From contig NZ_CP023049.2 in assembly GCF_002285635.2 (NCBI RefSeq), positions 1,426,001-1,490,000 on the forward strand: a stretch of DNA of 64,000 bases. The letters are read 5' to 3'. Of the stretch, positions 54,827 through 63,314 are shown piece by piece. This stretch comes from Chryseobacterium piperi (GTDB lineage: Bacteria > Bacteroidota > Bacteroidia > Flavobacteriales > Weeksellaceae). Every line of letters starts with the position of its first letter. Within the stretch, counting starts at the first letter, position 1. The notes under the pieces were generated by a model, which saw only the letters and a program-made list of their open reading frames with translations, did not search any database and was not told where the DNA came from. Made by a program: the position numbers and the translations under genes.

Positions 54827-54863
54827 CGGAAACCCTATTCAATTGATATTAATAGGGTTTCCG
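54827..54863 (+). terminator. Terminator-like hairpin
   Basis: CGGAAACCCTATT / AATAGGGTTTCCG with an 11-base loop and a T-rich end; about 165 bp after the nitroreductase stop. Confidence 0.75.
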
Positions 54864-54975
54864 TTTATATTGCTCTCATATAAATTGCAGAGCTATTCTT
54901 TTGCAGATTCATTTTGTCTTTTGAAAAAATTCACAGCTTTAGTATCTGTTCCATTCAACTTATTTTCCGCAATCA

Positions 54976-55002
54976 GGCTACATGATCCCTCAATCCGGCT
55001 AC
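54976..55002 (+). promoter_or_regulatory. AraC-type direct-repeat operator upstream of the aldo/keto reductase
   Basis: GGCTAC occurs at 54976-54981 and 54997-55002, 21 bp apart, within AGGCTACATGA and CCGGCTACGTG. The -7 like TTTG is at 55028-55031, 26 bp from the end of the second half-site. The same geometry occurs upstream of the epimerase gene at 57081-57107. Confidence 0.75.
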
Positions 55003-55058
55003 GTGTAACTCTTGTTATAAGATGACCTTTGCTTAGTAAACTTTAAATAAGAAAAAAG

Positions 55059-56042
55059 ATGAAATCAAGAAAATTAAGAGATATGGTAGTATCCGAAATA
55101 GGATATGGTAGTATGGGACTTAGCCAAGGGTATGGATCTGTACCAGATCGAAAAGAGTCTATTGAATTAATTCGCAGCATCTATGATCTTGGCTGTAACT
55201 TTTTTGATACTGCCGAAGCCTACGCAATGGGAGACAATGAAAGCTTGCTGGGCGAAGCTCTAACCGGCATCCGAAATAAAGTCACCATTGCGTCCAAGTT
55301 CTGGATTCAAGAAAGTACGGAAGATTATTCAATCGAAAAATTAATGGGTACCATTAAAAATAAAATAGAAAACTCATTAAAAAGGCTGAAAACAGACCAT
55401 ATCGAATTATACTATCAGCATCGTGTGAATAAAGATATTCCCGTTGAAGATATTGCGTATTGCATGGGTGAGCTGATTAAAGAAGGAAAAATACTAGGTT
55501 GGGGACAATCACAGGCAACAGAACAGGAAATCAGAAGAGCTCATGCGATTACACCAATCACTGCAATCCAAAGTGAATATTCTATCATGGCCCGGCAGTT
55601 CGAAAAAGACGTCATTCCAACTTGCGGGGAACTTGGAATTGGATTTGTGGCTTTTTCTCCTTTAGCTAATGGTTTCCTATCCGGCCAGATAAGTGCTGAA
55701 ATACAGTTTAAAGGAATAGATGCCAGAAGGGTTATCACCCGTTTCGAGAATAATAATATTATTGCCAACCAGCCTTTACTGGAAGTACTGCATCGGTTTG
55801 CCAGATTAAAAGAAGCAACTCCCGCACAAATCTCTCTGGCCTGGATGCTGCATAAAAACAATTTTATAGTCCCTATTCCCGGTTCAAGAAACCTGAAAAG
55901 GGTTCAGGAGAATATGGGCTCAGCGGAACTTGTACTCAATGAGAATGAATTTAACCAAATAGAAACAGCATTGTCTTCCATTCAAATTCATGGTAATAGA
56001 GCGGATGAAGATCTTGCCAAACTCCGGACATTAAAAGATTAA
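55059..56042 (+). CDS. Aldo/keto reductase
   Basis: 327 residues. The catalytic tetrad is D50, Y55 (FDTAEAY), K80 (ASKFW) and H121 (YYQHR). C-terminal PIPGSRNLKRVQEN binds the NADPH phosphate. It closely follows the YakC/AKR13-like pattern. It reduces aldehydes or ketones with NADPH. It lies behind the direct-repeat operator and 96 bp before an AraC-family gene that probably controls it. Confidence 0.92.
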   Translation: MKSRKLRDMVVSEIGYGSMGLSQGYGSVPDRKESIELIRSIYDLGCNFFDTAEAYAMGDNESLLGEALTGIRNKVTIASKFWIQESTEDYSIEKLMGTIKNKIENSLKRLKTDHIELYYQHRVNKDIPVEDIAYCMGELIKEGKILGWGQSQATEQEIRRAHAITPITAIQSEYSIMARQFEKDVIPTCGELGIGFVAFSPLANGFLSGQISAEIQFKGIDARRVITRFENNNIIANQPLLEVLHRFARLKEATPAQISLAWMLHKNNFIVPIPGSRNLKRVQENMGSAELVLNENEFNQIETALSSIQIHGNRADEDLAKLRTLKD

Positions 56043-56138
56043 TTTTATGGCACAAGAATGGGCAGACCAAAGAGATTTATCCCTAAATTGTAAGTAAATT
56101 CACTGAATCAAAAAACAACATCAATACATTCATTCGAA

Positions 56139-57059
56139 ATGGATAAAAATTTTCCGCAAAAATTTAATTCTTTATCTGAATTACATAAGGTGTTTGGGCT
56201 GCAAAAGCCCTTACATCCTTTGGTAAGTTTTATCAATATCAAAGACATCACATTGAGTCAAGATGAACTGGCTCCAACCATAATTCTCAATTTCTATAAA
56301 ATTGCATTTAAAACAGATTTGTGTAGCCAGGCAAGATATGGACAGAATTATTATGATTTTGGAGAAGGTGGATTGGTATTCACGGCTCCTAATCAAATCT
56401 TTGAAAGCCCTAATAATAAAGCTAATTCCGGTTATATTCTTTTTTTCCATCCTGATTTTATTTTGGCTAATCCTTTGGCTAAAAAAATTAAAAAATATGG
56501 TTTCTTTTCGTATGCTGCCAATGAAGCTTTACATCTTTCCGAAAAAGAAAAGGAAACCATATTATCGGTTTTTACCATCATAGAGGAAGAATTGAATAAC
56601 AGAATAGATGACTTTAGTCAGGATGTGATGATTGCACAAATAGAACTCTTATTGAGCTATAGCAACCGCTTTTACAAGCGACAATTTATTACCCGAAAAG
56701 CAGTCAATCATAATTTGCTGGAAAAATTTGAAGAGATACTAGACCATTATTTCAACACATCAACTTTATTGGAACAAGGAATTCCCACCGTGCATTTCCT
56801 TGCCGAAAAACTAAATCTTTCTCCCAGTTATCTGAGTGATTTAATGCGCTCTCTTACAGGGCAAAGCACGCAACAACACATTCATCATAAACTCAACGAT
56901 CTCGCAAAGGAAAAGCTTTCGACAACCCAATTATCTATCAGCGAAATTGCATATGAACTAGGCTTTGAACACCCGCAATCTTTTAGTAAATTCTTCAAGA
57001 AAATGACAAAGAAGACTCCGCTTGAATTCAGGGAGTCATTTAATCAATACTTTTCTTGA
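56139..57059 (+). CDS. AraC-family transcriptional regulator (first paralogue)
   Basis: 306 residues. A cupin-like N-terminal half (to about 170) is followed by a C-terminal double helix-turn-helix with IPTVHFLAEKLNLSPSYLSD and SISEIAYELGFEHPQSFSKF. It is strongly similar to the regulator at 58138-59055 (same FEHPQSFSKFFKKMT ending), so the two are paralogues. It probably activates the aldo/keto reductase and epimerase genes through the GGCTAC direct repeats. Confidence 0.92.
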   Translation: MDKNFPQKFNSLSELHKVFGLQKPLHPLVSFINIKDITLSQDELAPTIILNFYKIAFKTDLCSQARYGQNYYDFGEGGLVFTAPNQIFESPNNKANSGYILFFHPDFILANPLAKKIKKYGFFSYAANEALHLSEKEKETILSVFTIIEEELNNRIDDFSQDVMIAQIELLLSYSNRFYKRQFITRKAVNHNLLEKFEEILDHYFNTSTLLEQGIPTVHFLAEKLNLSPSYLSDLMRSLTGQSTQQHIHHKLNDLAKEKLSTTQLSISEIAYELGFEHPQSFSKFFKKMTKKTPLEFRESFNQYFS

Positions 57060-57080
57060 AAACACCAGAATCTATTTTCC

Positions 57081-57107
57081 GGCTACAATAAAATGCGTTC
57101 CGGCTAC
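57081..57107 (+). promoter_or_regulatory. AraC-type direct-repeat operator upstream of the epimerase gene
   Basis: CCGGCTAC half-sites with GGCTAC at 57081-57086 and 57102-57107, 21 bp apart. TTTG of the -7 element is at 57133-57136, again 26 bp from the second half-site, as at 54976-55031. Confidence 0.77.
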
Positions 57108-57159
57108 ATGAACCCTATACTTTCTGCTCAACTTTGTCATATAAAAAAATAAGCATACA

Positions 57160-58056
57160 ATGAAAGTATTTGTAACAGGAGCCACAGGCTTTGTAGGCTC
57201 AGCAGTAGTAAAAGAATTACAATCCGCCGGACATGAAGTAATCGGATTAGCCCGGTCGGAAGAATCAGCAAAAAAATTAGAGGAATCAGGTGCAGAAGTA
57301 TATTACGGAGACCTCAGCCAACCGGAGACATTAATAGACGCTGTAAAAAAAGCTGATGCGGTAATTCACCTTGGCTTTATTCACGACTTCAACAGGTTTA
57401 AGGAAATGTGTATCCTGGATGGACAGGTTATCGAAACCATTGGTTCAGCTCTGGAAGGAACTGAAAAACCGTTCGTTATCACTTCAGGAACCGGAATTAT
57501 TAAAAAACAGGGAATAATTACCGAAGATGACCGTCCAGAAGGAGATGCCAATCCACGGACTCTAACGGAATTCGCTGCTGACAAGGTAGCTTCTAAAGGA
57601 GTTAAAGTGGCTGTAGTACGTCTTCCTATAGTTCATGACCTGGGAGACAAAATAGGCTTCCTTTCGTTACTGATTGGTATTGCAAAGACCAAAAGCTTTT
57701 CAGCTTTTATTGAAAATGGAACCAACACCTGGTCCGCTGTACATCGTCAGGATGCTGCAAAGTTGTTCCGTTTAGTAGCAGAAAAGCAGTTTGAAAGCGG
57801 AGTTCGTTATCACGCTGTCGCTGAAAAGGGAATAGAATTTAAAAAGATTGCCGAAACAATAGGTTCCCAACTCAATCTGCCTGTACAATCAGTAGCTGCC
57901 GACGATGCTGCGGAACATTTCACCTGGTTTACCCATTTTGCTCAAATGAATATGCTGGCTTCCAGCACTGCTACACAGCAGGAATTAGGATGGTCTCCTA
58001 CTCAAATTGATTTGATCTCAGATTTACAAAGCGAAGCCTATTTCCCTGCTGAATAA
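57160..58056 (+). CDS. NAD-dependent epimerase/dehydratase family (atypical SDR) protein
   Basis: 298 residues. The Rossmann motif GATGFVGSAVV at 7-17 binds NAD(P). The canonical YxxxK pair is not evident, so it belongs with atypical SDRs. It may reduce or isomerise a carbonyl compound, or bind nucleotide only. It sits between two AraC-type regulators and shares an operator with the aldo/keto reductase, suggesting a common inducer. Confidence 0.87.
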   Translation: MKVFVTGATGFVGSAVVKELQSAGHEVIGLARSEESAKKLEESGAEVYYGDLSQPETLIDAVKKADAVIHLGFIHDFNRFKEMCILDGQVIETIGSALEGTEKPFVITSGTGIIKKQGIITEDDRPEGDANPRTLTEFAADKVASKGVKVAVVRLPIVHDLGDKIGFLSLLIGIAKTKSFSAFIENGTNTWSAVHRQDAAKLFRLVAEKQFESGVRYHAVAEKGIEFKKIAETIGSQLNLPVQSVAADDAAEHFTWFTHFAQMNMLASSTATQQELGWSPTQIDLISDLQSEAYFPAE

Positions 58057-58092
58057 ATCGTAAATTTACTTTGTATCACTTCAGAAAAGAAC

Positions 58093-58112
58093 AGGCAGAA
58101 ATGGATCTGCCT
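58093..58112 (+). terminator. Terminator after the epimerase gene
   Basis: AGGCAGA / TCTGCCT stem with 6-base loop, extended by AAGAA/TTCTT after one mismatch, followed by CTCTTTT. Confidence 0.78.
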
Positions 58113-58137
58113 ATTCTTCTCTTTTATCCAAAAAATT

Positions 58138-59055
58138 ATGGCCTCAAAAGAACTCATCAGAATTAAAACGATCTCCGAGTACCATGCTCTGCGTGGCCTG
58201 CCCAAGCCTAAGCATCCGCTGATCAGTGTTATTGATTTTGCTGACATGCAAAAACAATCTCAAAAAGGAAGTGAAACCCTGATATTCGATTTTTATTCGC
58301 TTTCTGTGAAAAGAAATATGAGCCATAAATACAAATATGGCCAAAAGGATTATGACTTTGATGAGGGTATTCTTTTTTTCATAGCCCCTAATCAGGTTCT
58401 GCGTATTGAAACCGAAGAAAACACACAGCCTCCGACAGGCTGGATGCTTATTATTCATCCTGATTTTCTATGGAATAAAACCTTGGCCAAAACCATCACC
58501 CAATATGAGTTTTTTGACTATTCCCTGCATGAAGCCTTATTCCTTTCAGGAGATGAAGAACAAATCCTTCAGCAGTTAATTGAAAACATTCGTCAGGAAT
58601 ACAATACCAATACGGATAAATTCAGCAGTGATATTATGGTTTCTTTATTGGAAGCTCTTTTCAACTATTCCAACCGTTTTTATCAACGTCAATTCATCAC
58701 CCGGGACAAAGCCCACCACGAAATCCTCGAACGTCTTGAAATAGTTTTGAACAAGTATTTTAACAGTGAAATGATGATTAGCAATGGAATTCCTACAGTT
58801 CAGTACATTTCAGATCAGCTCAACATTTCTCCGGGATATCTCAGAACACTTCTCCACAACCTTACCGGACAGAACACCCAACAATTTATTCACCAGAAAT
58901 TAACCGAAAAAGCTAAAGAAAAATTAAGTACAACCAGCCATAGCGTTAGTGAAATAGCTTATGAACTAGGGTTTGAACATCCACAGTCTTTCAGCAAATT
59001 TTTTAAAAAAATGACCAATACGACTCCGCTTGCGTTTAGGGAAATGTTTAACTAA
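58138..59055 (+). CDS. AraC-family transcriptional regulator (second paralogue)
   Basis: 305 residues, cupin-like N-terminal half and C-terminal double HTH (IPTVQYISDQLNISPGYLRT, SVSEIAYELGFEHPQSFSKF). Highly similar to the regulator at 56139-57059 along its whole length, so this gene-pair arose by duplication. No GGCTAC repeat precedes it. A decayed copy of its 3' end lies at 59283-59337. Confidence 0.92.
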   Translation: MASKELIRIKTISEYHALRGLPKPKHPLISVIDFADMQKQSQKGSETLIFDFYSLSVKRNMSHKYKYGQKDYDFDEGILFFIAPNQVLRIETEENTQPPTGWMLIIHPDFLWNKTLAKTITQYEFFDYSLHEALFLSGDEEQILQQLIENIRQEYNTNTDKFSSDIMVSLLEALFNYSNRFYQRQFITRDKAHHEILERLEIVLNKYFNSEMMISNGIPTVQYISDQLNISPGYLRTLLHNLTGQNTQQFIHQKLTEKAKEKLSTTSHSVSEIAYELGFEHPQSFSKFFKKMTNTTPLAFREMFN

Positions 59056-59428
59056 AAGCTTTAAAACCTAAAGCTAATTCTTAAATGGTAAAGTTCTAGG
59101 CATTATGCTTTATTTAAACACAAAGTTTTTAGAGACGAATGCATCATTTTAGTAAGCAAAGGCGGATACATCTGTCTCGCAAAGCACAACGCTTCATCTA
59201 ATCAACTTGTTAATTCAACCTTTGCTCTCTTTAAATAATACATATAAGTCTTTGCGTTATAATTTAATTCCTATTAACAAGCTTTTTAAAAAATGACCAA
59301 TACGACTCCCTTTGCGTTTAGGGAAACTTTCAATTGACTTTTATTTTCTTAAGATATATCGGTAATGATCTTTTCAGTTTGAAAATTATATCGCAAATGA
59401 AATTATATTGTATATTGAAAAAAAAATC
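59056..59428. other. Intergenic region with a decayed AraC gene end
   Basis: About 370 bp without an intact gene; the only structure seen is the copy of the AraC 3' end at 59283-59337. The serine hydrolase promoter should lie at its right edge. Confidence 0.55.
59283..59337 (+). pseudogene. Decayed copy of the AraC 3' end
   Basis: About 50 bp nearly identical to the end of the gene at 58138-59055 (ATGACCAATACGACTCC, TTTGCGTTTAGGGAAA). It has one A fewer in the A run, which shifts the frame, and ends in its own TGA. It is a duplication scar or the last remnant of a third paralogue. Confidence 0.8.
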
Positions 59429-60463
59429 ATGATCAGACCTCTTAACTGTAGTCTACTCCTTTTTATTGCTGTTTTTCTGCTGGGGACACAGACGTTTGCT
59501 CAGAAAAATAAAGCAACACTAATCAATGAATATTTAGATAAAACCCACCAGTCTGGCCTTTTCAATGGAAACATATTAATCGCTGATCACGGAAAAATAA
59601 TTGTAAAAAAAGCAATCGGTTATGCAGATGCATCCAAAAAAAATCCACTGACAACACAGTATCGTTTTCATATAGGATCAATAGCAAAAGAATTTGATGC
59701 AGTCGGAATTATGATGCTTCATGAGCAAGGCAAATTAAACATCAACGATAAAGTATCTAAGTTTTTTCCGAACCTACATTCATGGGCCAGTGAGATCAGT
59801 ATTAAAAATTTACTTCAATATACTAGCGGATTACCAGATATCAACTGGAAAACGGTGCATAGTGATGCAGATCATTGGAAAGATTTAGAATCTCTTCAAA
59901 AACTTGATTTTGAACCTGGAACGAGTTACGCTTACAATAATAACAACACTTTTTTACGCCGAAGAATCATTGAAAAAGTAACAAAAATACCTTTTAATGA
60001 ATTTGTTTTACAAAACATTCTTAAAAAAGCAGGTATTACTAACGGATTGGTCGATCCAACTGATAATGATCCATTGATGGCAAGATCATTTGATAATAAT
60101 TTTAAACAAGACGGATTAGAAGTTCCAATATCCGGCTGGACCTGCTTAAACCTGGATGATTTTTATAAATGGGCGCAATGTATAGATAACTTTTGTATCA
60201 TCAATCCGACTTCAACGTATGAAATAATTATTCCTTTTAGTCCTGATAAGCAAGCCGGTCTGGGTAATGGAAGTATGGAAGCTGACAAAGTAATCAGTCA
60301 TGTCCACGATGGCAGCGCCATACATTATCAGGCTCTCGTACAAACTGAAACCAAAAAAGGCAGAACAATCATCATTTTATCTAATCAGAAACAAGGAAAT
60401 GTTTATGAAATCGCCGAAGCTACAGAAGCTATATTGGATGGCCACAAAAATGAGAACAATTAA
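59429..60463 (+). CDS. Secreted serine hydrolase (beta-lactamase class C-like)
   Basis: 344 residues from ATG 59429 (the frame is open from a TTG at 59408). Signal peptide about 1-25. The catalytic SxxK is S84-I-A-K87 and the YxN is Y169-N-N171; a HDGS segment near the C-terminus stands where KTG/HxG is expected. It probably acts on peptide or ester substrates such as D-alanyl peptides; true beta-lactamase activity is not implied. Single gene. Confidence 0.87.
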   Translation: MIRPLNCSLLLFIAVFLLGTQTFAQKNKATLINEYLDKTHQSGLFNGNILIADHGKIIVKKAIGYADASKKNPLTTQYRFHIGSIAKEFDAVGIMMLHEQGKLNINDKVSKFFPNLHSWASEISIKNLLQYTSGLPDINWKTVHSDADHWKDLESLQKLDFEPGTSYAYNNNNTFLRRRIIEKVTKIPFNEFVLQNILKKAGITNGLVDPTDNDPLMARSFDNNFKQDGLEVPISGWTCLNLDDFYKWAQCIDNFCIINPTSTYEIIIPFSPDKQAGLGNGSMEADKVISHVHDGSAIHYQALVQTETKKGRTIIILSNQKQGNVYEIAEATEAILDGHKNENN

Positions 60464-60481
60464 TTAAGTATTAAAAATAGA

Positions 60482-60877
60482 CTACCTACTTAGCCTCACT
60501 AAAGCTTCCATTGCTTTTTTAGCATCTTCTTTCCCCACAAAAATATGATCATGAAAGTAAGCAGCCACCACATTACAGCTAATACCTTCCTGTTTCAGTG
60601 CATTGGCAAAAGCAGCAGTAAGCCCCACAGCTTCCAGAGAAGAATGGATATTTAAAGTAATCCATGAAGAAATATAACTGTATTCCAGATTCCATTCATC
60701 AGCAACCTTTTTTTCTACAACTATCGTAACAGCTTCCTTTTCACGAAAGAAAAACAAAAGTTTATCCAAATCCGGAACGTGATCTAACTTCTCAATGGTA
60801 CAGAAGACGTATTCTCCAGCGTTCCATACAGGCTCCATGTTTTGCAGCAATATTGATAAATCTTTTTCTCCCGACAT
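60482..60877 (-). CDS. ACT domain-containing protein
   Basis: 131 residues. Two ACT-like halves: N-terminal LSILLQNMEPVWNAGEYVFC and C-terminal ITLNIHSSLEAVGLTAAFAN with SCNVVAAYFHDHIFV. This matches the small ACT_3/ACT_7 proteins of bacteria, proposed to bind amino acids. No enzyme domain is attached. Partner unknown. Confidence 0.87.
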   Translation of the reverse strand: MSGEKDLSILLQNMEPVWNAGEYVFCTIEKLDHVPDLDKLLFFFREKEAVTIVVEKKVADEWNLEYSYISSWITLNIHSSLEAVGLTAAFANALKQEGISCNVVAAYFHDHIFVGKEDAKKAMEALVRLSR

Positions 60878-60933
60878 ATTTTTTTATACAAAACTAGATT
60901 TTATGAAGCAGAATTCATAGTCATTGATATATT

Positions 60934-62739
60934 TTACAGTGTTTTTAAAACTTTAGCCGCACCCTCGTGTTTAGGATTAAGTTCCAGTACTTTTTGGTAA
61001 TTCTGCTTCGCTTTATCTTTTTGTCCGGCTTTCAGATAATCTTCTCCCAGGCTGTCATATACATTATCGCTCTTAGGATACAATAGGGTATTCACACGGA
61101 AAACATCAATAGCTTTGGTAATATCTTTTTGCCGAAGCAAAGCATAGCCTGTTCCATTGATCGAACCTTCAGAAAGCTGTTCATTATCAGGATCTGCCAT
61201 CCTGGCTTTTTGATATGCCACTAACCCCTGATCGAATTGTCCTTCCAGAATCAGTTCAAGAGGTGTTTTTTCATCTTTATCCATCTGCTCTCCTTTCAAT
61301 CGAATCGTTTTATCGGACAAAACCTGTACAAATTCCTTCTTTCCTGTTTTAGTATTTGTTTTGAACATTACTTTATAGTCCCAGTTTCTCAGAGCATACG
61401 TGTTCTCTCCTACTTTAATAAGTTCTGCTGGTTCCTCTACATTATTAATCGCCATCAGCTTTCCTTTCTCTGTATAGATTTTATAAAAACCATATTTATC
61501 AAACTTATAACGTCCTGTATAACTGTTTAAGTCTTTTTGGGCCAAGGGTAAAATTTTATCGACAGGATTCATAAAGTTAGGCCATTGGTACACAGTCGCA
61601 ACTGAACGAACCACTTCATTGATAAACTCAGGTTTATTGGTATTGGTTAAAACTACAATACCATCACCACTGGTTTTACTTCCCGAAAAATCGCTGCTGA
61701 AACCTTCATTCCAACCACCGTGATGAAAGTATACCTGTCCGTTTTTATTGGCAACAAAAATTCCTAACCCTATAAAAGGCTCAATAAACGGGCTCGTAAA
61801 TTCTTCCGCCATCTTTTGAGAGATGATCGTATGACTTTTACCGCTTAATGTATTTTGAATATCAATCACAAACTTCGCATAATCTTCAGCAGTCGTCCAC
61901 AAACCGGCCGGTGCCTGTTCAGGGTATGTATGATATCTTCCCGGAACTTTCGTCCCATTCTCGGCATAGGCTGTAGCAGCTAAAGAAGCCTTCGCTTCCG
62001 ATAATGGCTGAACAAACGTGCTGTTTTTCATACCTAATGGGGTGAGAACTTTTTCATTCATAATAGTTGCAAAGTCCTTCCCTTCAATATCGATCAGCAT
62101 CTGTTGCATCACACAATATCCGCCTCCTGAATACCGAAACGATTTTCCCGGTACTTTATCTACAAAAATAGCCGGAGTATTAGCCGGGCTTTGCCCATTT
62201 AAAAGCTGAATCAATGTCGGCAAAGGTTGACCTGGTTCATATCCTGGAAATCCTCCTACCGTAAGACCGGCAGTATGGCTGACTATATTTTTGAGCGTAA
62301 CCTTTTTCTCTTTTGTAAATTCATTTTCTGGAATTTTCCATAATTTCAAATAGGAATTTATATCAGCATCCGGATCTATTTTCCCAAGCTCTACTTCTTT
62401 TAATGCTGCGTAAGCACTTACAGGTTTACTCATAGAGGCTACCTGAAATAACGTTTGGGGAGTTGCCGGAATTTTAGTTTCTACATCTGTCAGACCGTAA
62501 GCCTTACTCCAAATTACCTTAGAATTTTTGATCACAGCAATACTTACTGCGGGAACATTATAATACTTCATCCGGGACTCTAAAGTCCAGGTTGGTTCAC
62601 CCTGAAATCTCACAGGAGGTACCAATCCGGATTCTACCTTTTCAATTTCTTTTTTTAGCTGAGCATCTGTCTGGGCAAATGCTGGATTACCCATTATTCC
62701 AAATAATAGGACTATATAAAGAGAGGTTTTGGTTTTCAT
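60934..62739 (-). CDS. Secreted beta-lactamase-family serine hydrolase with C-terminal TPRs
   Basis: 601 residues with signal peptide (about 1-22). SxxK is S102-M-S-K105, YxG is Y203-S-G205 and the third motif is H340-G-G342, all in order. A DUF3471-like beta domain follows (about 410-480), then TPR-like repeats at the C-terminus (VFRVNTLLYPKSDNVYDSLG, YQKVLELNPKHEGA). Periplasmic or surface peptidase/esterase. It is of the same broad family as the hydrolase at 59429-60463 but longer. Confidence 0.9.
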   Translation of the reverse strand: MKTKTSLYIVLLFGIMGNPAFAQTDAQLKKEIEKVESGLVPPVRFQGEPTWTLESRMKYYNVPAVSIAVIKNSKVIWSKAYGLTDVETKIPATPQTLFQVASMSKPVSAYAALKEVELGKIDPDADINSYLKLWKIPENEFTKEKKVTLKNIVSHTAGLTVGGFPGYEPGQPLPTLIQLLNGQSPANTPAIFVDKVPGKSFRYSGGGYCVMQQMLIDIEGKDFATIMNEKVLTPLGMKNSTFVQPLSEAKASLAATAYAENGTKVPGRYHTYPEQAPAGLWTTAEDYAKFVIDIQNTLSGKSHTIISQKMAEEFTSPFIEPFIGLGIFVANKNGQVYFHHGGWNEGFSSDFSGSKTSGDGIVVLTNTNKPEFINEVVRSVATVYQWPNFMNPVDKILPLAQKDLNSYTGRYKFDKYGFYKIYTEKGKLMAINNVEEPAELIKVGENTYALRNWDYKVMFKTNTKTGKKEFVQVLSDKTIRLKGEQMDKDEKTPLELILEGQFDQGLVAYQKARMADPDNEQLSEGSINGTGYALLRQKDITKAIDVFRVNTLLYPKSDNVYDSLGEDYLKAGQKDKAKQNYQKVLELNPKHEGAAKVLKTL

Positions 62740-62834
62740 AGTTTTTACATTTGAATACTTAAAAGTAGATAACTTTTACGAATATCAGAGAGCATTATTT
62801 TTTTATTTTGTTTAAGAATATTTGCTCGGCTTTG

Positions 62835-63260
62835 TTATTCAAGCAATGACCTGATCGTCCCGCAAATCTTATCCAGTTCCTCTCTTTCCGGCAGGCTTTT
62901 ATAATTTTCATTAAATCTCAGCCCAAAGCCATCGTTACGGAATCTTGGAAAAATATGCAAGTGGGTATGGAAAACTTCCTGACCCGCCGCCTCTCCATCT
63001 GCAAGAAAATAATTAATCCCCTCAGATCTGATATCTGATTTCCTGATAGCCAGATTAATTTTAGCAGCAACATTGAACATTCTGGAAGTTAAGTCTTCAT
63101 CCAATTCCGCGATAAACTCTCGGTGTACCTTGGGTACGACCAGAATATGCCCCGGATTGACCGGCTGAATGTCCATAAAAGCGATGACCTGATCATCCTC
63201 ATGGATAATGCTTGCAGGCAATTCCCTATTAATTATTTTACAAAAAATGCAGTCGATCAT
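62835..63260 (-). CDS. HIT family protein (HINT-like)
   Basis: 141 residues. The histidine triad is H98-T-H100-L-H102 in VFHTHLHIFPR. N-terminal IFCKIINRELPAS and NPGHILVVPKVH are typical of HINT-type nucleotide hydrolases or transferases, which cleave adenosine phosphoramidates. Complete and of normal length. It lies about 55 bp downstream of the GMC oxidoreductase gene on the same strand. Confidence 0.93.
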   Translation of the reverse strand: MIDCIFCKIINRELPASIIHEDDQVIAFMDIQPVNPGHILVVPKVHREFIAELDEDLTSRMFNVAAKINLAIRKSDIRSEGINYFLADGEAAGQEVFHTHLHIFPRFRNDGFGLRFNENYKSLPEREELDKICGTIRSLLE

Positions 63261-63314
63261 AAGTATGGAAAGTTTTTATAAAAGTAACAAAATGTATGAT
63301 TTGTAAAGATACTT

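Larger units (their letters stand above)
54661..55058. promoter_or_regulatory. Intergenic region with terminator and operator for the aldo/keto reductase
   Basis: About 400 bp. A perfect 13-bp inverted repeat with an 11-base loop occupies 54827-54863. The direct repeat operator described separately lies at 54976-55002. A 60-codon frame inside (54843-55025) is not supported. Confidence 0.6.
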
